Shown here in pieces: positions 8,086-16,508 of a stretch of 41,236 nt of DNA. Within the stretch, counting starts at the first letter, position 1, and each line of letters opens with the position of its first letter. Both the position numbers and the translations under genes were made by a program. The stretch is from Treponema sp. (lineage in GTDB: Bacteria; Spirochaetota; Spirochaetia; Treponematales; Treponemataceae): the NCBI GenBank assembly GCA_017551705.1, contig JAFZLA010000007.1, forward strand, positions 1 to 41,236, in the 5' to 3' direction. The notes below the pieces were generated by a model that saw only the letters and a program-made list of their open reading frames with translations, was not told the DNA's origin and ran no database searches.

Positions 8086-8460
8086 AACATCCAGAGTATA
8101 AGAAAAGCCGTAGCCAAAAACATTCGCGCCTTTAGGGAGGAAGCGGGCTACACACAAGAAACTCTTGCCGAAAAATTGGGCTTTTCAACATCACACATCG
8201 CGAACATAGAAGGCGGAAAGACCGGCATCAGCGACGAAATACTTGCCAGCCTTTGCAATATTTTCCACAAAAAACCAGCCGAAATATACAACGAGCCCGA
8301 CTTGAACTTTTCCGTCGACAAGGAACTCAAGCTGGCCATAAACGACTCGGTCAAAAAAGTCATACAAAGTTCTTACCAAGAAATTACGGACGAAATTTTG
8401 CGCCGAGTTTCCAGCCAGCTGACTGTCAGGGGCTATTCCGACCGCCGCCGTGAACGCTAA
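8080..8460 (+). CDS. XRE-family HTH transcriptional regulator
   Basis: A 126-residue protein from ATG 8080; ATG 8062 would add six residues (MFYLSA). The Cro/C1-type HTH spans about residues 8-66: IRAFREEAGYTQETLAEKLGFSTSHIANIEGGK (interrupted here only by reading), then a Leu-rich helix. The C-terminal half is a charged helical tail ending in basic RRRER. It lies between the two plus-strand APE units in the same direction, so it may control them. The inverted repeat over its own start suggests autoregulation. No Shine-Dalgarno is evident for either start. Confidence 0.85.
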   Translation: MTNIQSIRKAVAKNIRAFREEAGYTQETLAEKLGFSTSHIANIEGGKTGISDEILASLCNIFHKKPAEIYNEPDLNFSVDKELKLAINDSVKKVIQSSYQEITDEILRRVSSQLTVRGYSDRRRER

Positions 8461-8472
8461 GCCGCTTCTTGC

Positions 8473-8501
8473 TTGAATTTTCCGTTGCAAAACGTTATAA
8501 T
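8473..8501 (+). promoter_or_regulatory. Leaderless-type promoter of the second APE unit
   Basis: TTGAAT (8473-8478), a 17-bp spacer and TATAAT (8496-8501) lie 6 bases before ATG 8508. There is no Shine-Dalgarno site. Confidence 0.75.
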
Positions 8502-8507
8502 TGCGGA

Positions 8508-8870
8508 ATGTATTTAGAAGACCATAAAATCGCCCCAGAGACGTTGATAAGCAAGACAGACGACAGTTTTGTCCTTGAGTTTACTGTTACCGAAGAATGC
8601 GATTTTTTTGACGGACACTTTCCCGAGATTCATTTGCTTCCCGCCGTGGCTCAAATAGACCTTATGATGCACTTTGCAAAAAAATATTTTGGAAACCACG
8701 GATTTGCCGTCGCCACAAAAAGAACAAAATTCGGCGCCCCGATTTTTCCTGGCTACACAGTCCGTTTGAACGTAAAATACAATTCCGAAAAAAATTCTTA
8801 CGCCTACAAGTTTACGACCAGCGATGAAAGCAAAACTTTTTCCAGCGGAACGTTCGCTCTTGGAGAATGA
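8508..8870 (+). CDS. apeI: ApeI-family hotdog dehydratase
   Basis: A 120-residue hotdog protein with the FabZ/ApeI-like core FFDGHFPEIHLLPAVAQIDLMM, including the HFP catalytic-loop motif and the LLP-AVAQID helix. ApeI-type proteins are the small partner of ApeP in the heteromeric dehydratase of aryl polyene synthesis, and here the ApeP-like gene is 2.6 kb upstream. ATG 8508 is chosen because the -10 box ends six bases before it; starts further upstream lie inside the promoter. It is the first gene of a tightly packed five-gene unit. Confidence 0.85.
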   Translation: MYLEDHKIAPETLISKTDDSFVLEFTVTEECDFFDGHFPEIHLLPAVAQIDLMMHFAKKYFGNHGFAVATKRTKFGAPIFPGYTVRLNVKYNSEKNSYAYKFTTSDESKTFSSGTFALGE

Positions 8871-8876
8871 CAGTCG

Positions 8877-9638
8877 ATGCGGCAAGGCTTTGTAATCCCG
8901 GTTTACAATCACGGAGACACGCTGGAAAATGTTGTTTCGGCGTTGGCGCAATACAAGCTTCCCATAATTGTTGTTGACGACGGAAACGACCAAGAAAACA
9001 AAAATTACATCCAAGCCGTCGCGCGCAAATATCAAGACATCACCGTAATCGAAAACAAGCGCAACCGCGGAAAAGGATGGTCCGTTTGCCGCGCCATAAA
9101 GCAAGCCCATCAAATGGGAATCACGCATTTGTTCCAAATAGACGCGGACGGCCAGCACGACACGCAAGCCACTTGCAAAGATTTTTTGGAAGCGTCAAAA
9201 GCCAACCCGGACGCTTTGATTTGCGGCGTCCCAGAATTTGATTCGTCGCTTCCGCCCGCGCGCGCCAAGGCAAAAAAAGTCAGCAACGCTTGGACAGAAT
9301 ACACTGCGCTAAGCAAGGGACAAATTCCCGACGGAATGTGCGGCTACAGAATTTATCCTGTCGAGCCCTTTTATAAAATATGCCGCCGCGCGTGGATTGA
9401 CAGCCACATGGGTTTTGACGCCGAAATTTTGGTCAGGATGATTTGGGCGGACGTTCCTGTGATTTACAAAAATGTTCGCGTTACGTATCCGGTTGGAGGC
9501 AAGTCCAACTTTAGAGTTGTGCGAGACAACATTCACATTTCGTTCACTTTCGCGCGGCTTACAATTGGAATGTGGCTGCGCTATCCTTGGCTAAAGGCGC
9601 GGCAGATAAAGCGAAAGAAGCAAAATGAAAAAAGTTAA
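8877..9638 (+). CDS. Family 2 glycosyltransferase
   Basis: A 253-residue GT-A fold enzyme with FVIPVYNHGDTLENV at the N-terminus, the nucleotide-binding IVVDDGND, and the metal-binding IDADGQHD near residue 85. A polar acceptor region with MGFDAEILVRMIW follows. There are no TM segments, so the enzyme is cytosolic or peripheral. In many APE clusters one protein (ApeJ type) fuses a GT2 domain to an LpxL-like acyltransferase. Here the two are separate genes overlapping by 14 bases. It likely adds a sugar during assembly of the polyene lipid; the sugar is unknown. Confidence 0.88.
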   Translation: MRQGFVIPVYNHGDTLENVVSALAQYKLPIIVVDDGNDQENKNYIQAVARKYQDITVIENKRNRGKGWSVCRAIKQAHQMGITHLFQIDADGQHDTQATCKDFLEASKANPDALICGVPEFDSSLPPARAKAKKVSNAWTEYTALSKGQIPDGMCGYRIYPVEPFYKICRRAWIDSHMGFDAEILVRMIWADVPVIYKNVRVTYPVGGKSNFRVVRDNIHISFTFARLTIGMWLRYPWLKARQIKRKKQNEKS

Positions 9639-10608
9639 GGCGGGAAAAGAATGGTTCGGCGAAAAGGAAGCGTCGACTTCGACCAGGCCCTACCGTTTGA
9701 CCTTTTGGTGCTTAAAACATTTTCCTCGTTGGTTTGTAAACTTTTTGACTTATTGCGTGGCGCTTTGGTTTTTTATTTTTGACAAACGCAGCCGCCGCGA
9801 AAGCATCCGCTACCAAAAAATTTTAAGAGAATTCAACCCTTCATTTAAAACAATAAAACCCCTGCGGCAAGTGACAACGTTTGCCGTAACCATTGTCGAA
9901 AAAATTGACTGCTGGACAAATCCAATTCCGTTTGGAAACATTCACTTTAACGACGACGACGCGGGCGAGTTGATAAATCAATTGAACCAAGGCAAGGGCG
10001 CCTTTATAATAATTTCGCACTTGGGCGACGCGGAACTCTTGCGCTCGCTTGCAAACAAAAACGAAATCGGAATACAAAAAAAAATACCCATAGCCGTTTT
10101 GTCAGACCGCGACGTTTCTTCAAATTTTTCCAAGGCTATGAACGGAATGAACAAAAATTTTACCTTGAACACGATAGACGTTAACAACATAACGCCGGCC
10201 ACAATCGAGCGCATCATGGACACCATAAATCAAGGCGGCCTTGTCGTATGCGCCGGCGACCGTTTGAGCAAAAACAGAAACGAGCGCGTTTTGACGCAAA
10301 GCTTTTTGGGAAGGCCCGCTCCGTTTTCTTACGGCGTTTACTTTTTGGCCGACTTGGTGGGCGCTCCAACTTATTTTGTCTGGGGTTTTAGGCGGGGAAA
10401 CATCATCATGCGCAGGGATTGCGAAATGTATGTCATCAAGGCCAAGAGCCAGGTTGGCGGAGAGCGAAAGGGCCGCGAAAGCCGCATGAACGCTTTGTGC
10501 GCCGAATACGCAAAAACGTTGGAAAGCTTTGTTCAAAAATATCCATACCAATGGTATAACTTTTTTGATTTTTGGATGTTTCCAAATGGAGAGCAAAATG
10601 CAAATTAG
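9625..10608 (+). CDS. LpxL/HtrB-family acyltransferase
   Basis: A 327-residue member of the lysophospholipid/lipid A acyltransferase family. A hydrophobic N-terminal segment (FVNFLTYCVALWFFIF) anchors it to the inner membrane. The catalytic H-X4-E is seen in IISHLGDAE near residue 131, followed by GLVVCAGDRL. In APE pathways such enzymes transfer the polyene acyl chain to the lipid anchor. The start overlaps the glycosyltransferase gene and its own 3-prime end overlaps the thioesterase gene (10598-10608), so the three products are probably made in similar amounts. Confidence 0.85.
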   Translation: MKKVKAGKEWFGEKEASTSTRPYRLTFWCLKHFPRWFVNFLTYCVALWFFIFDKRSRRESIRYQKILREFNPSFKTIKPLRQVTTFAVTIVEKIDCWTNPIPFGNIHFNDDDAGELINQLNQGKGAFIIISHLGDAELLRSLANKNEIGIQKKIPIAVLSDRDVSSNFSKAMNGMNKNFTLNTIDVNNITPATIERIMDTINQGGLVVCAGDRLSKNRNERVLTQSFLGRPAPFSYGVYFLADLVGAPTYFVWGFRRGNIIMRRDCEMYVIKAKSQVGGERKGRESRMNALCAEYAKTLESFVQKYPYQWYNFFDFWMFPNGEQNAN

Positions 10609-11020
10609 TTGTGAATCAAAAGTCCGCGTGGAATTTTACGACGTTGACAGCATGGATGTCGTCTACCACGCCAACTACATAAAATTTTTGGAAGTGGCCC
10701 GCTGCGACTTGCTGGACAAAATTGGATACGGCTACAACCAAATGCGCGCCACAAATTATGTTTTCCCGATAACCACGCTCAACGTAAAATACATCCGCTC
10801 ATTGATGTTTGGACAGACAGCGACAGTCCGCGCCACTTTGCTGGAGTGGGAGAACCGCATAAAAATCAAGTACGAAATTTTGGATCCCGACGGCGCGCTT
10901 GTTACCAAGGCCGAGACAACCCAAATGGCCGTAAAGATGCCCAAGGGCGAAACTTGCTTTGTCTGCCCAAAAGAATTGACCGACAAGGTCGAGGCCATTT
11001 TGGCGCGGGGAACGTTTTAG
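10598..11020 (+). CDS. Acyl-CoA/ACP thioesterase, 4HBT hotdog family
   Basis: A 140-residue YbgC/4HBT-type thioesterase. The motif EFYDVDSMDVVYHANYIKF near residue 10 contains the catalytic Asp, and the fold continues with the conserved FGQTATVRATL strand. It would release or edit acyl chains from ACP and corresponds to the thioesterase of APE clusters. ATG 10598 overlaps the end of the acyltransferase gene by 11 bases, with GGAGAG just upstream. A longer in-frame start (10529) would lie deep inside that gene and is rejected. Confidence 0.88.
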   Translation: MQISCESKVRVEFYDVDSMDVVYHANYIKFLEVARCDLLDKIGYGYNQMRATNYVFPITTLNVKYIRSLMFGQTATVRATLLEWENRIKIKYEILDPDGALVTKAETTQMAVKMPKGETCFVCPKELTDKVEAILARGTF

Positions 11021-11031
11021 GCGGAGACTTT

Positions 11032-11703
11032 ATGGCAGTAAAAGAAGTTTTTGCAAGACAAAAAACCGCCGCCGCTTTTTTGTTTACTCTGGCATTTTTT
11101 GCGTTTGACGCGAGCCTTTCTCTTTTTGCGTCGCCAGCTTCCGGCCAGCTTTCTTTGGAGGATGTGGCGGAACGTTTGTCCAAGAACAAGGTCACTCGCG
11201 GCCAGTTCGAGCTTGAACGCGCGGCTAAGGGCGGAAAGGCCCTCAAGTCCAGCGGCGGCTTTGTCATCGCCTCAGACTATGGAATTATTTGGAAAACCGC
11301 CAAGCCCGTCAGAACTGTTCAAGTGGTTGCCAAAGATTTTACCTTGACGGAGTCCGCCAGCGGAAAGCGCGTAAAAGTTGACGCGGGCAAAAATCCTGTT
11401 TACAAGCAAATGGCCTTGCTGACCAGCTCCCTTTGGAACGGCGATTTGATGGCGGCCCAAAGCGCGGCCGACCTGCAGTTTTGGTCGGACAAAGAGTCTT
11501 GGCGGATAGAAATGTTCCCCAAGGACCAGTCGGTCCAAATGGCGTTGGAAAAGATTGTCGTGGAAGGAATTTGTTCCGGCGGAACGGCAGCCGCGACCAA
11601 AATGCAAATGTTCCTAAAAGGCGGAAATTCCGCCCGCTACAATATGAGCGGCCACACTTTTTCCGACACTCTTTTGGCCGACGAGCGCGCTTATTTTGAT
11701 TGA
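11032..11703 (+). CDS. LolA-like periplasmic lipoprotein carrier
   Basis: A 223-residue exported protein with a signal peptide of about 35 residues ending in the SLSLFASPA region. A LolA-type domain follows: LSLEDVAERLSKNKVTRGQFELER, then FVIASDYGIIWKTAKP, a form of the LolA W-K-T-x-x-P strand. LolA-like proteins ferry lipidated cargo through the periplasm, and dedicated copies accompany APE clusters. It is the last gene of this unit, 11 bases after the thioesterase stop. I see no clear terminator in 11704-11790. Confidence 0.8.
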   Translation: MAVKEVFARQKTAAAFLFTLAFFAFDASLSLFASPASGQLSLEDVAERLSKNKVTRGQFELERAAKGGKALKSSGGFVIASDYGIIWKTAKPVRTVQVVAKDFTLTESASGKRVKVDAGKNPVYKQMALLTSSLWNGDLMAAQSAADLQFWSDKESWRIEMFPKDQSVQMALEKIVVEGICSGGTAAATKMQMFLKGGNSARYNMSGHTFSDTLLADERAYFD

Positions 11704-11813
11704 GCCTGGCCGCGTCTCTTTAACTGGCATTTTTAGCGCAAAATGATAGAAAAACCCCTGAAATAAAACAAAATGACTATATCTTTTTTGGAAGAATGGC
11801 TTAATAATAATAG

Positions 11814-11833
11814 TTGCGGTATCGATACCGCAA
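11814..11833. promoter_or_regulatory. Perfect 20-bp palindrome, likely repressor operator for the sugar transporter
   Basis: The half-site TTGCGGTATC is followed at once by its exact complement (GATACCGCAA). It lies 25 bases before the binding-protein start codon, just after AT-rich -10-like sequence (TAATAAT, 11802-11811). A central CG in a perfect palindrome is typical of LacI-family operators; no LacI gene is in the window. Confidence 0.75.
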
Positions 11834-11858
11834 ATCTTCAAAAACACAGGAGAAAATT

Positions 11859-12806
11859 ATGAAGAAGGTATTTTTGACAGCGGCCGTAGCCTTGTTGGCA
11901 GCTTCGCTTTTTGCGGCCAAACCCAAAACAATCAAAGTTGGAATCATCAACAATGACCCCAACGAATCAGGCTATCGCACGGCCAATGACCGCGACATGA
12001 AAGCCACATTCACAAAGAAGAACGGCTATGACGCCAAATTCTTCTACAGCCTCAAGAACGACGAGCAGATTGCCGCCGCCAAGAAATTCATCCAGGACGA
12101 AGTTGACTACTTGCTCATCAGCGCCGCTGGAACATCTGGCTGGAACAACGTTCTTAAAGACGCTCAGGACGCCGGCGTTCGCGTAGTTTTGTTCGACCGC
12201 ACAATCGACGCTCCTTCAAGCCTCTACGAAGCTTCAATCGTTTCTGACATGGCTCAGGAAGGAAAGACAGCCGTTGACTGGCTCGCCAGCCAGAAGCTCC
12301 CCGTTTACAATGTAATCCACATTCAGGGCGTTATGGGCTCAGCCGCTCAGATCGGACGCTCAGGAGCCTTGGACGCCAAAGTTAAGGCCGAAAAGAACTG
12401 GAACATCGTCAAGCAGCAGACAGCTTCTTGGAACGCCGAAACAGCCCAGCAGATTGTTCAGGCTGTAATCGACTCTGGAAAGAAGTTCAACGTAATCTAC
12501 GCCGAGAACGACGATATGGCCAAGGGAGCTGTTGCCGCTTTGGACAAGGCCAACATCAGCCACGGAGTTGGCAAAGATGTCATCATCATGGGCTTTGACT
12601 GCAACAAGTGGGCTTTGGAAGAATTGCTCAAGAAGAACTGGAACTATGACGGCCAGTGCAACCCCTTCCAGGCTTCTTACATCCACAAGATCATCCAGGA
12701 CGAACAGGCTGGCAAAAAGCCCGCCCAAAAGACTGTCATCATGGTTGAAAAGGGATTCGACGCCGCCAAAATCACAAAGGCTGACGTTGACAAGTACGGC
12801 ATCTAA
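11859..12806 (+). CDS. ytfQ: Sugar ABC transporter substrate-binding protein, YtfQ-like
   Basis: A 315-residue periplasmic binding protein of the ribose/galactose group (Peripla_BP_4). It has a cleavable signal peptide (MKKVFLTAAVALLAASLFA) and no lipobox. The domain shows VGIINNDPNESGYR, DYLLISAAGTSGWNNVLKDAQDAGVRVVLFDR and the hinge segment YAENDDMAKGAVAALDKA, all close to E. coli YtfQ. YtfQ binds galactofuranose; the exact sugar here is inferred from synteny. GGAG precedes ATG 11859. A terminator-like stem follows, so this gene is probably expressed above the downstream transporter genes. Confidence 0.88.
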   Translation: MKKVFLTAAVALLAASLFAAKPKTIKVGIINNDPNESGYRTANDRDMKATFTKKNGYDAKFFYSLKNDEQIAAAKKFIQDEVDYLLISAAGTSGWNNVLKDAQDAGVRVVLFDRTIDAPSSLYEASIVSDMAQEGKTAVDWLASQKLPVYNVIHIQGVMGSAAQIGRSGALDAKVKAEKNWNIVKQQTASWNAETAQQIVQAVIDSGKKFNVIYAENDDMAKGAVAALDKANISHGVGKDVIIMGFDCNKWALEELLKKNWNYDGQCNPFQASYIHKIIQDEQAGKKPAQKTVIMVEKGFDAAKITKADVDKYGI

Positions 12807-12821
12807 TTTAGGTTAGATTTA

Positions 12822-12854
12822 GGGGCTGCCCGGTCCGGACAGCCCCTTTTTTTT
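12822..12854 (+). terminator. Intercistronic attenuator between binding protein and ATPase genes
   Basis: GGGGCTG (12822-12828) pairs with CAGCCCC (12840-12846) and is followed by eight T residues. It would let part of the transcripts end after ytfQ, favouring excess binding protein. Confidence 0.85.
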
Positions 12855-12878
12855 CTAAAAATTTTTAAGGAATAATCC

Positions 12879-14390
12879 ATGCAGGAAAATTCAGTATTGG
12901 AAATGCGCGGAATTTACAAAAGCTTTCCGGGCGTAAAGGCTCTGCAGAACATCGACTTCACTTTGAGGCAGGGCGAAATTCACGCATTGATGGGCGAGAA
13001 CGGAGCCGGAAAGTCAACGCTTATTAAAGTATTGACCGGCGTTTACACAAAAGACGAAGGAACGGTTTTTGTCAAAGGCTTTGACAAGGCGATTAACATC
13101 CGTTCCCCGCAGGATGCCCAAAACGTAGGCATCAGCACAGTTTACCAAGAAATCACTCTCTGCAACAATTTGACTGTTGCGGAAAACTTATATATCGGCC
13201 GAACAAAAGGCGCTTTAGTTGATTGGAAAAAAATGAACGAAGGCGCGGCCAAAATTTTGAACGAGCTTGAGATTCCGGCGGAACCGACGGCCCAGCTTTC
13301 GAGCTACTCGATCGCGGTCCAGCAAATGGTCGCCATAGCGCGCGCCGTCGACATGGAATGCAAGATTTTGATTCTTGACGAGCCGACGTCTTCGCTCGAC
13401 GAAAAAGAAGTTCAAAAGCTTTTCAAGTTGATGCGCGGTCTCAAGGCCAAGGGCGTAGGCATTATTTTTGTCACCCACTTTTTGGACCAGGTTTACGAAG
13501 TTTGCGACAGAATCACGGTAATGCGCGACGGCCAGCTTGTTGGCGAGTACGCGATTGCCGACTTGCCAAAAGTCGAGCTTGTCTCAAAAATGCTCGGAAA
13601 GGCGCTTGACGGCCTTAGCGCTGTCCAACGCCCCGCCGCCTTTAGCCATGCCGTCAACGAAGAACCAGTTTACCAAGCGGAGAACTTGTCCGCGGCCACC
13701 GGCATCAAGCCCTTCAACTTTGCCATTTACAAGGGCGAGGTCAACGGCTTTGCAGGCTTGCTTGGAAGCGGCCGCAGCTACAGCGTTCGCGCTGTTTACG
13801 GCGCCGACCGCGTCACTAGCGGCAAGGTCAAGGTCAACGGAAAGAGCGTAAAAATCAACAAGCCTCGCGACGCGATGAAGCAAGGCATCAGCTATCTTTC
13901 GGAAGACCGCAAGCACGACGGAATCATAGGAGACCTAAGCGTCCGCGACAACATCATATTCGCGCTGCAAGTTATGAAAGGATTTTTCAAGCCCTTCAGC
14001 AAAGCCCAGGCGCAAAAGTTCGCGGAGGAATACATCAAGCTCTTGGACATCAAGACAGCCAGCGCCGACACGCCAATCAAGTCGCTCTCGGGCGGAAACC
14101 AGCAAAAGGTTTTGCTTGCCCGCGCGCTTTTGTCAAACCCCCAGTACTTGATTTTGGACGAGCCGACTCGCGGAATCGACATCGGAACCAAAACCGAAAT
14201 TCAGGAATTGGTTCTCAAGCTTGCAAAGGAAGGAAAGAGCGTAACGTTCATCTCTTCCGAAATAGACGAAATGCTCCGCACTTGCACCCGCCTTGTGGTA
14301 ATGCGCGACTTTAACCAAGTCGGCGAGCTTACCGGCGGCGATTTGACGCAAGGAAAAATTATGACTACGATTGCGGGAGGAAGCAAATGA
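12879..14390 (+). CDS. ytfR: Sugar ABC transporter ATPase (two ABC domains), YtfR-like
   Basis: A 503-residue tandem ABC protein. Domain 1 has Walker A GENGAGKST, a divergent signature SSYSIAVQQMVAIARA and Walker B ILILDEPTSSLD. Domain 2 has a degenerate P-loop region (LLGSGRSYS), signature LSGGNQQKV and Walker B LILDEPTRGID. FVTHFLDQVYEVCDRITVMRDG is close to E. coli YtfR. As usual for this class, only the first site is likely to hydrolyse ATP fully. It energises uptake through the two permeases encoded next. Its stop overlaps the next start (ATGA). Confidence 0.93.
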   Translation: MQENSVLEMRGIYKSFPGVKALQNIDFTLRQGEIHALMGENGAGKSTLIKVLTGVYTKDEGTVFVKGFDKAINIRSPQDAQNVGISTVYQEITLCNNLTVAENLYIGRTKGALVDWKKMNEGAAKILNELEIPAEPTAQLSSYSIAVQQMVAIARAVDMECKILILDEPTSSLDEKEVQKLFKLMRGLKAKGVGIIFVTHFLDQVYEVCDRITVMRDGQLVGEYAIADLPKVELVSKMLGKALDGLSAVQRPAAFSHAVNEEPVYQAENLSAATGIKPFNFAIYKGEVNGFAGLLGSGRSYSVRAVYGADRVTSGKVKVNGKSVKINKPRDAMKQGISYLSEDRKHDGIIGDLSVRDNIIFALQVMKGFFKPFSKAQAQKFAEEYIKLLDIKTASADTPIKSLSGGNQQKVLLARALLSNPQYLILDEPTRGIDIGTKTEIQELVLKLAKEGKSVTFISSEIDEMLRTCTRLVVMRDFNQVGELTGGDLTQGKIMTTIAGGSK

Positions 14391-15484
14391 GTTCTGCAAA
14401 AACAAAAAAAGAAATAATTTTGGGCCTTTTTAGGAACCAGATTTTTATCCCGGTCGCGACGCTTTTGTTTTTGATTTTGTTCAACCTTATCGCCGACCCT
14501 TCGTTCTTTAAAATCAGCCTTGGCCAAAACAGTTTGGGCGAGCCTGTATTGTCTGGCTACCTGATTACAATTTTGGACAACGCGTCCGAGCTTGCGATTT
14601 TGGCTATAGGAATGACGTTGGTAACTGCGGCGTCAGGCGGACAAGATATCTCGGTTGGCGCTGTGATTGCGATTGCGGGCAGCGTTGTTTTGCGTGTTTT
14701 GTGCGGCGACGACCCGCGCCCCGAGACCATGCAGGCGCCGATCATCGTGGCGTTCTTGATCGCTTGCGTAGTGTCGATGCTCTTTGGAGCCTTTAACGGA
14801 ATGTTGGTGGCTTACTTTAAGATTCAGCCGATGGTAGCCACCTTGATTTTGTTCACGGCGGGCCGCTCTATCGGCGCCTGGATCAACAACAACACGCTTC
14901 CGATTGTCAACGAGCCGGTGTTCGGATATTTTGGAAACTACATTCCCGGCATTCCGATTCCGACTCCGGTATTCATCGCGATAATTTGCGTGGCGATAAT
15001 AATGCTCGTGCTTAAGTTCACCAACTTGGGTTTGTATTCACAGGCTGTAGGAATCAACGCCAATTCCACAAGATTGAACGGCGTTGACCCGCAATTGATC
15101 AAGTTTATCACTTACGTAATCATGGGCCTTTGCGTCGCGGTGGCCGGCTTTATCAAAGTAAGCCGCATCTCGACAATCAACTATTCGGTTATCGCAAAGG
15201 ACATAGAGATGGACGCGATTCTTGCCGTCGCCTTGGGCGGAAACGTTCTTAGCGGCGGAAAGTTCAACATGTGGGCTTCTATTTTGGGCGCCTATGTAAT
15301 CCAGTTCTTGACAACAACCTTGTTCAAGTTCGACGTCGCCTCAACGGCGCTCCCCGCTTACAAGGCCATCGTCGTAATCATTTTGGTTGTGTTGAGCGCT
15401 CCTACAGTTCGCGAAAAACTCGCTTCGCTTTCTAAAAAATTCAAGGCTAAAAAAGAATTGGCCGCAGCTCAGGGAGGCAACTAA
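14387..15484 (+). CDS. ytfT: Sugar ABC transporter permease 1, YtfT-like
   Basis: A 365-residue RbsC/BPD_transp_2 permease with about eight to ten hydrophobic segments. Conserved landmarks are TLVTAASGGQDISVGAVIAIAG in the first third and ALGGNVLSGGKFNMWASILGAY near residue 285. It overlaps ytfR by 4 bases. A system with one double ATPase and two different permeases, rather than one, is the mark of YtfQRT-YjfF. Confidence 0.9.
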   Translation: MSSAKTKKEIILGLFRNQIFIPVATLLFLILFNLIADPSFFKISLGQNSLGEPVLSGYLITILDNASELAILAIGMTLVTAASGGQDISVGAVIAIAGSVVLRVLCGDDPRPETMQAPIIVAFLIACVVSMLFGAFNGMLVAYFKIQPMVATLILFTAGRSIGAWINNNTLPIVNEPVFGYFGNYIPGIPIPTPVFIAIICVAIIMLVLKFTNLGLYSQAVGINANSTRLNGVDPQLIKFITYVIMGLCVAVAGFIKVSRISTINYSVIAKDIEMDAILAVALGGNVLSGGKFNMWASILGAYVIQFLTTTLFKFDVASTALPAYKAIVVIILVVLSAPTVREKLASLSKKFKAKKELAAAQGGN

Positions 15485-15485
15485 T

Positions 15486-16508
15486 ATGGAAAGCTTGATT
15501 AAAAAACGCAAGCCGCTTAGCGACACAAACCTTTTGTTGGTCATCACTTTTGTTGTGTTCATCTTGATGTATTTGTGCGCGATTATTTTCTTGGGCTCCG
15601 GATTTAAAAAGCCCCAAACGCTTTTTAACATGCTCAACGAAAACGCCGCGCTGGTCATTCTTTCGTGCGGCCTGAGCCTTGTAATGATTACAGGCGGCAT
15701 CGACATTTCGGTAGGAACTTTGACCGCGCTCATCTGCATGACTTGCGCCGTTCACTTGGACTTTAAGGGCGGAAGCGTGGCCACCGCGATAATGTGGGCA
15801 TTGATAATAGGCGCCTGCTTTGGCTTTGTGCAAGGATACTTGGTGGCATACTTGGACATCCAGCCCTTCATCGTCACTCTTGCAGGATTGTTCTTTGCCA
15901 AGGGAATGACAACAATTGTAAACTCAACGCAGTTCAACGTAGAGAACGAGGCCTTTGTCAAATTGGTCGAGACCCGCATTTACGTTCCGGGCGTAGGCTC
16001 TGTCAACAAACTGGGCAAGTGGATTCCCGCGTATGTGGAAATTGGCGCGGTTGTGGCAATCGTCGTCGTGCTTTTGCTCTTTGTCGTTTTGCGCTGGACC
16101 AAGCTTGGCCGCAACTTTTACGCGGTTGGCGGAAACCAGCAAAGCGCCAACATGCTTGGAATCAACGTAAAGCAGACAAAATTCTTGGCCCACTTTATTT
16201 GCTCGATGCTCGCCGCGATTGGAGGCTTTGTCTACTTCTTGCACGTTGGCTCAGGATCGCCATCGCACGCCGACGGCGCCGAAATGAACGCCATCGCATC
16301 TTCTATCATCGGCGGAACGATGCTTACCGGCGGCGTAGGCAACATCATCGGAACTTTCTTTGGCGTAATGTCATTGGCCACAATCAAGAACATCGTTTCT
16401 TCTTTGGGCTTGGACGACGCCTGGTGGACCAACATCACAGTTGCCTTTATGATTTGTTTGTTCTTGGTAATTCAGAGCGTGGTTCTTTCGCGCAAGAACA
16501 AGCGCTAA
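15486..16508 (+). CDS. yjfF: Sugar ABC transporter permease 2, YjfF-like
   Basis: A 340-residue permease of the same family as its neighbour, with MITGGIDISVGTLTAL near residue 60 and SSIIGGTMLTGGVGNIIGTFFG near 270. It begins one base after the ytfT stop and completes the heteromeric membrane channel. Its stop codon overlaps by 4 bases the stop of the convergent AraC-type gene (16505), so no terminator separates them. Confidence 0.9.
   Translation: MESLIKKRKPLSDTNLLLVITFVVFILMYLCAIIFLGSGFKKPQTLFNMLNENAALVILSCGLSLVMITGGIDISVGTLTALICMTCAVHLDFKGGSVATAIMWALIIGACFGFVQGYLVAYLDIQPFIVTLAGLFFAKGMTTIVNSTQFNVENEAFVKLVETRIYVPGVGSVNKLGKWIPAYVEIGAVVAIVVVLLLFVVLRWTKLGRNFYAVGGNQQSANMLGINVKQTKFLAHFICSMLAAIGGFVYFLHVGSGSPSHADGAEMNAIASSIIGGTMLTGGVGNIIGTFFGVMSLATIKNIVSSLGLDDAWWTNITVAFMICLFLVIQSVVLSRKNKR

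Noticed and set aside
4100..11703. Ordinary primary fatty-acid synthesis operon
   Set aside because: No fabD, fabH, acpP or enoyl reductase is present. Two paired hotdog dehydratases, GT2, LpxL-like, thioesterase and LolA genes fit the APE set instead.
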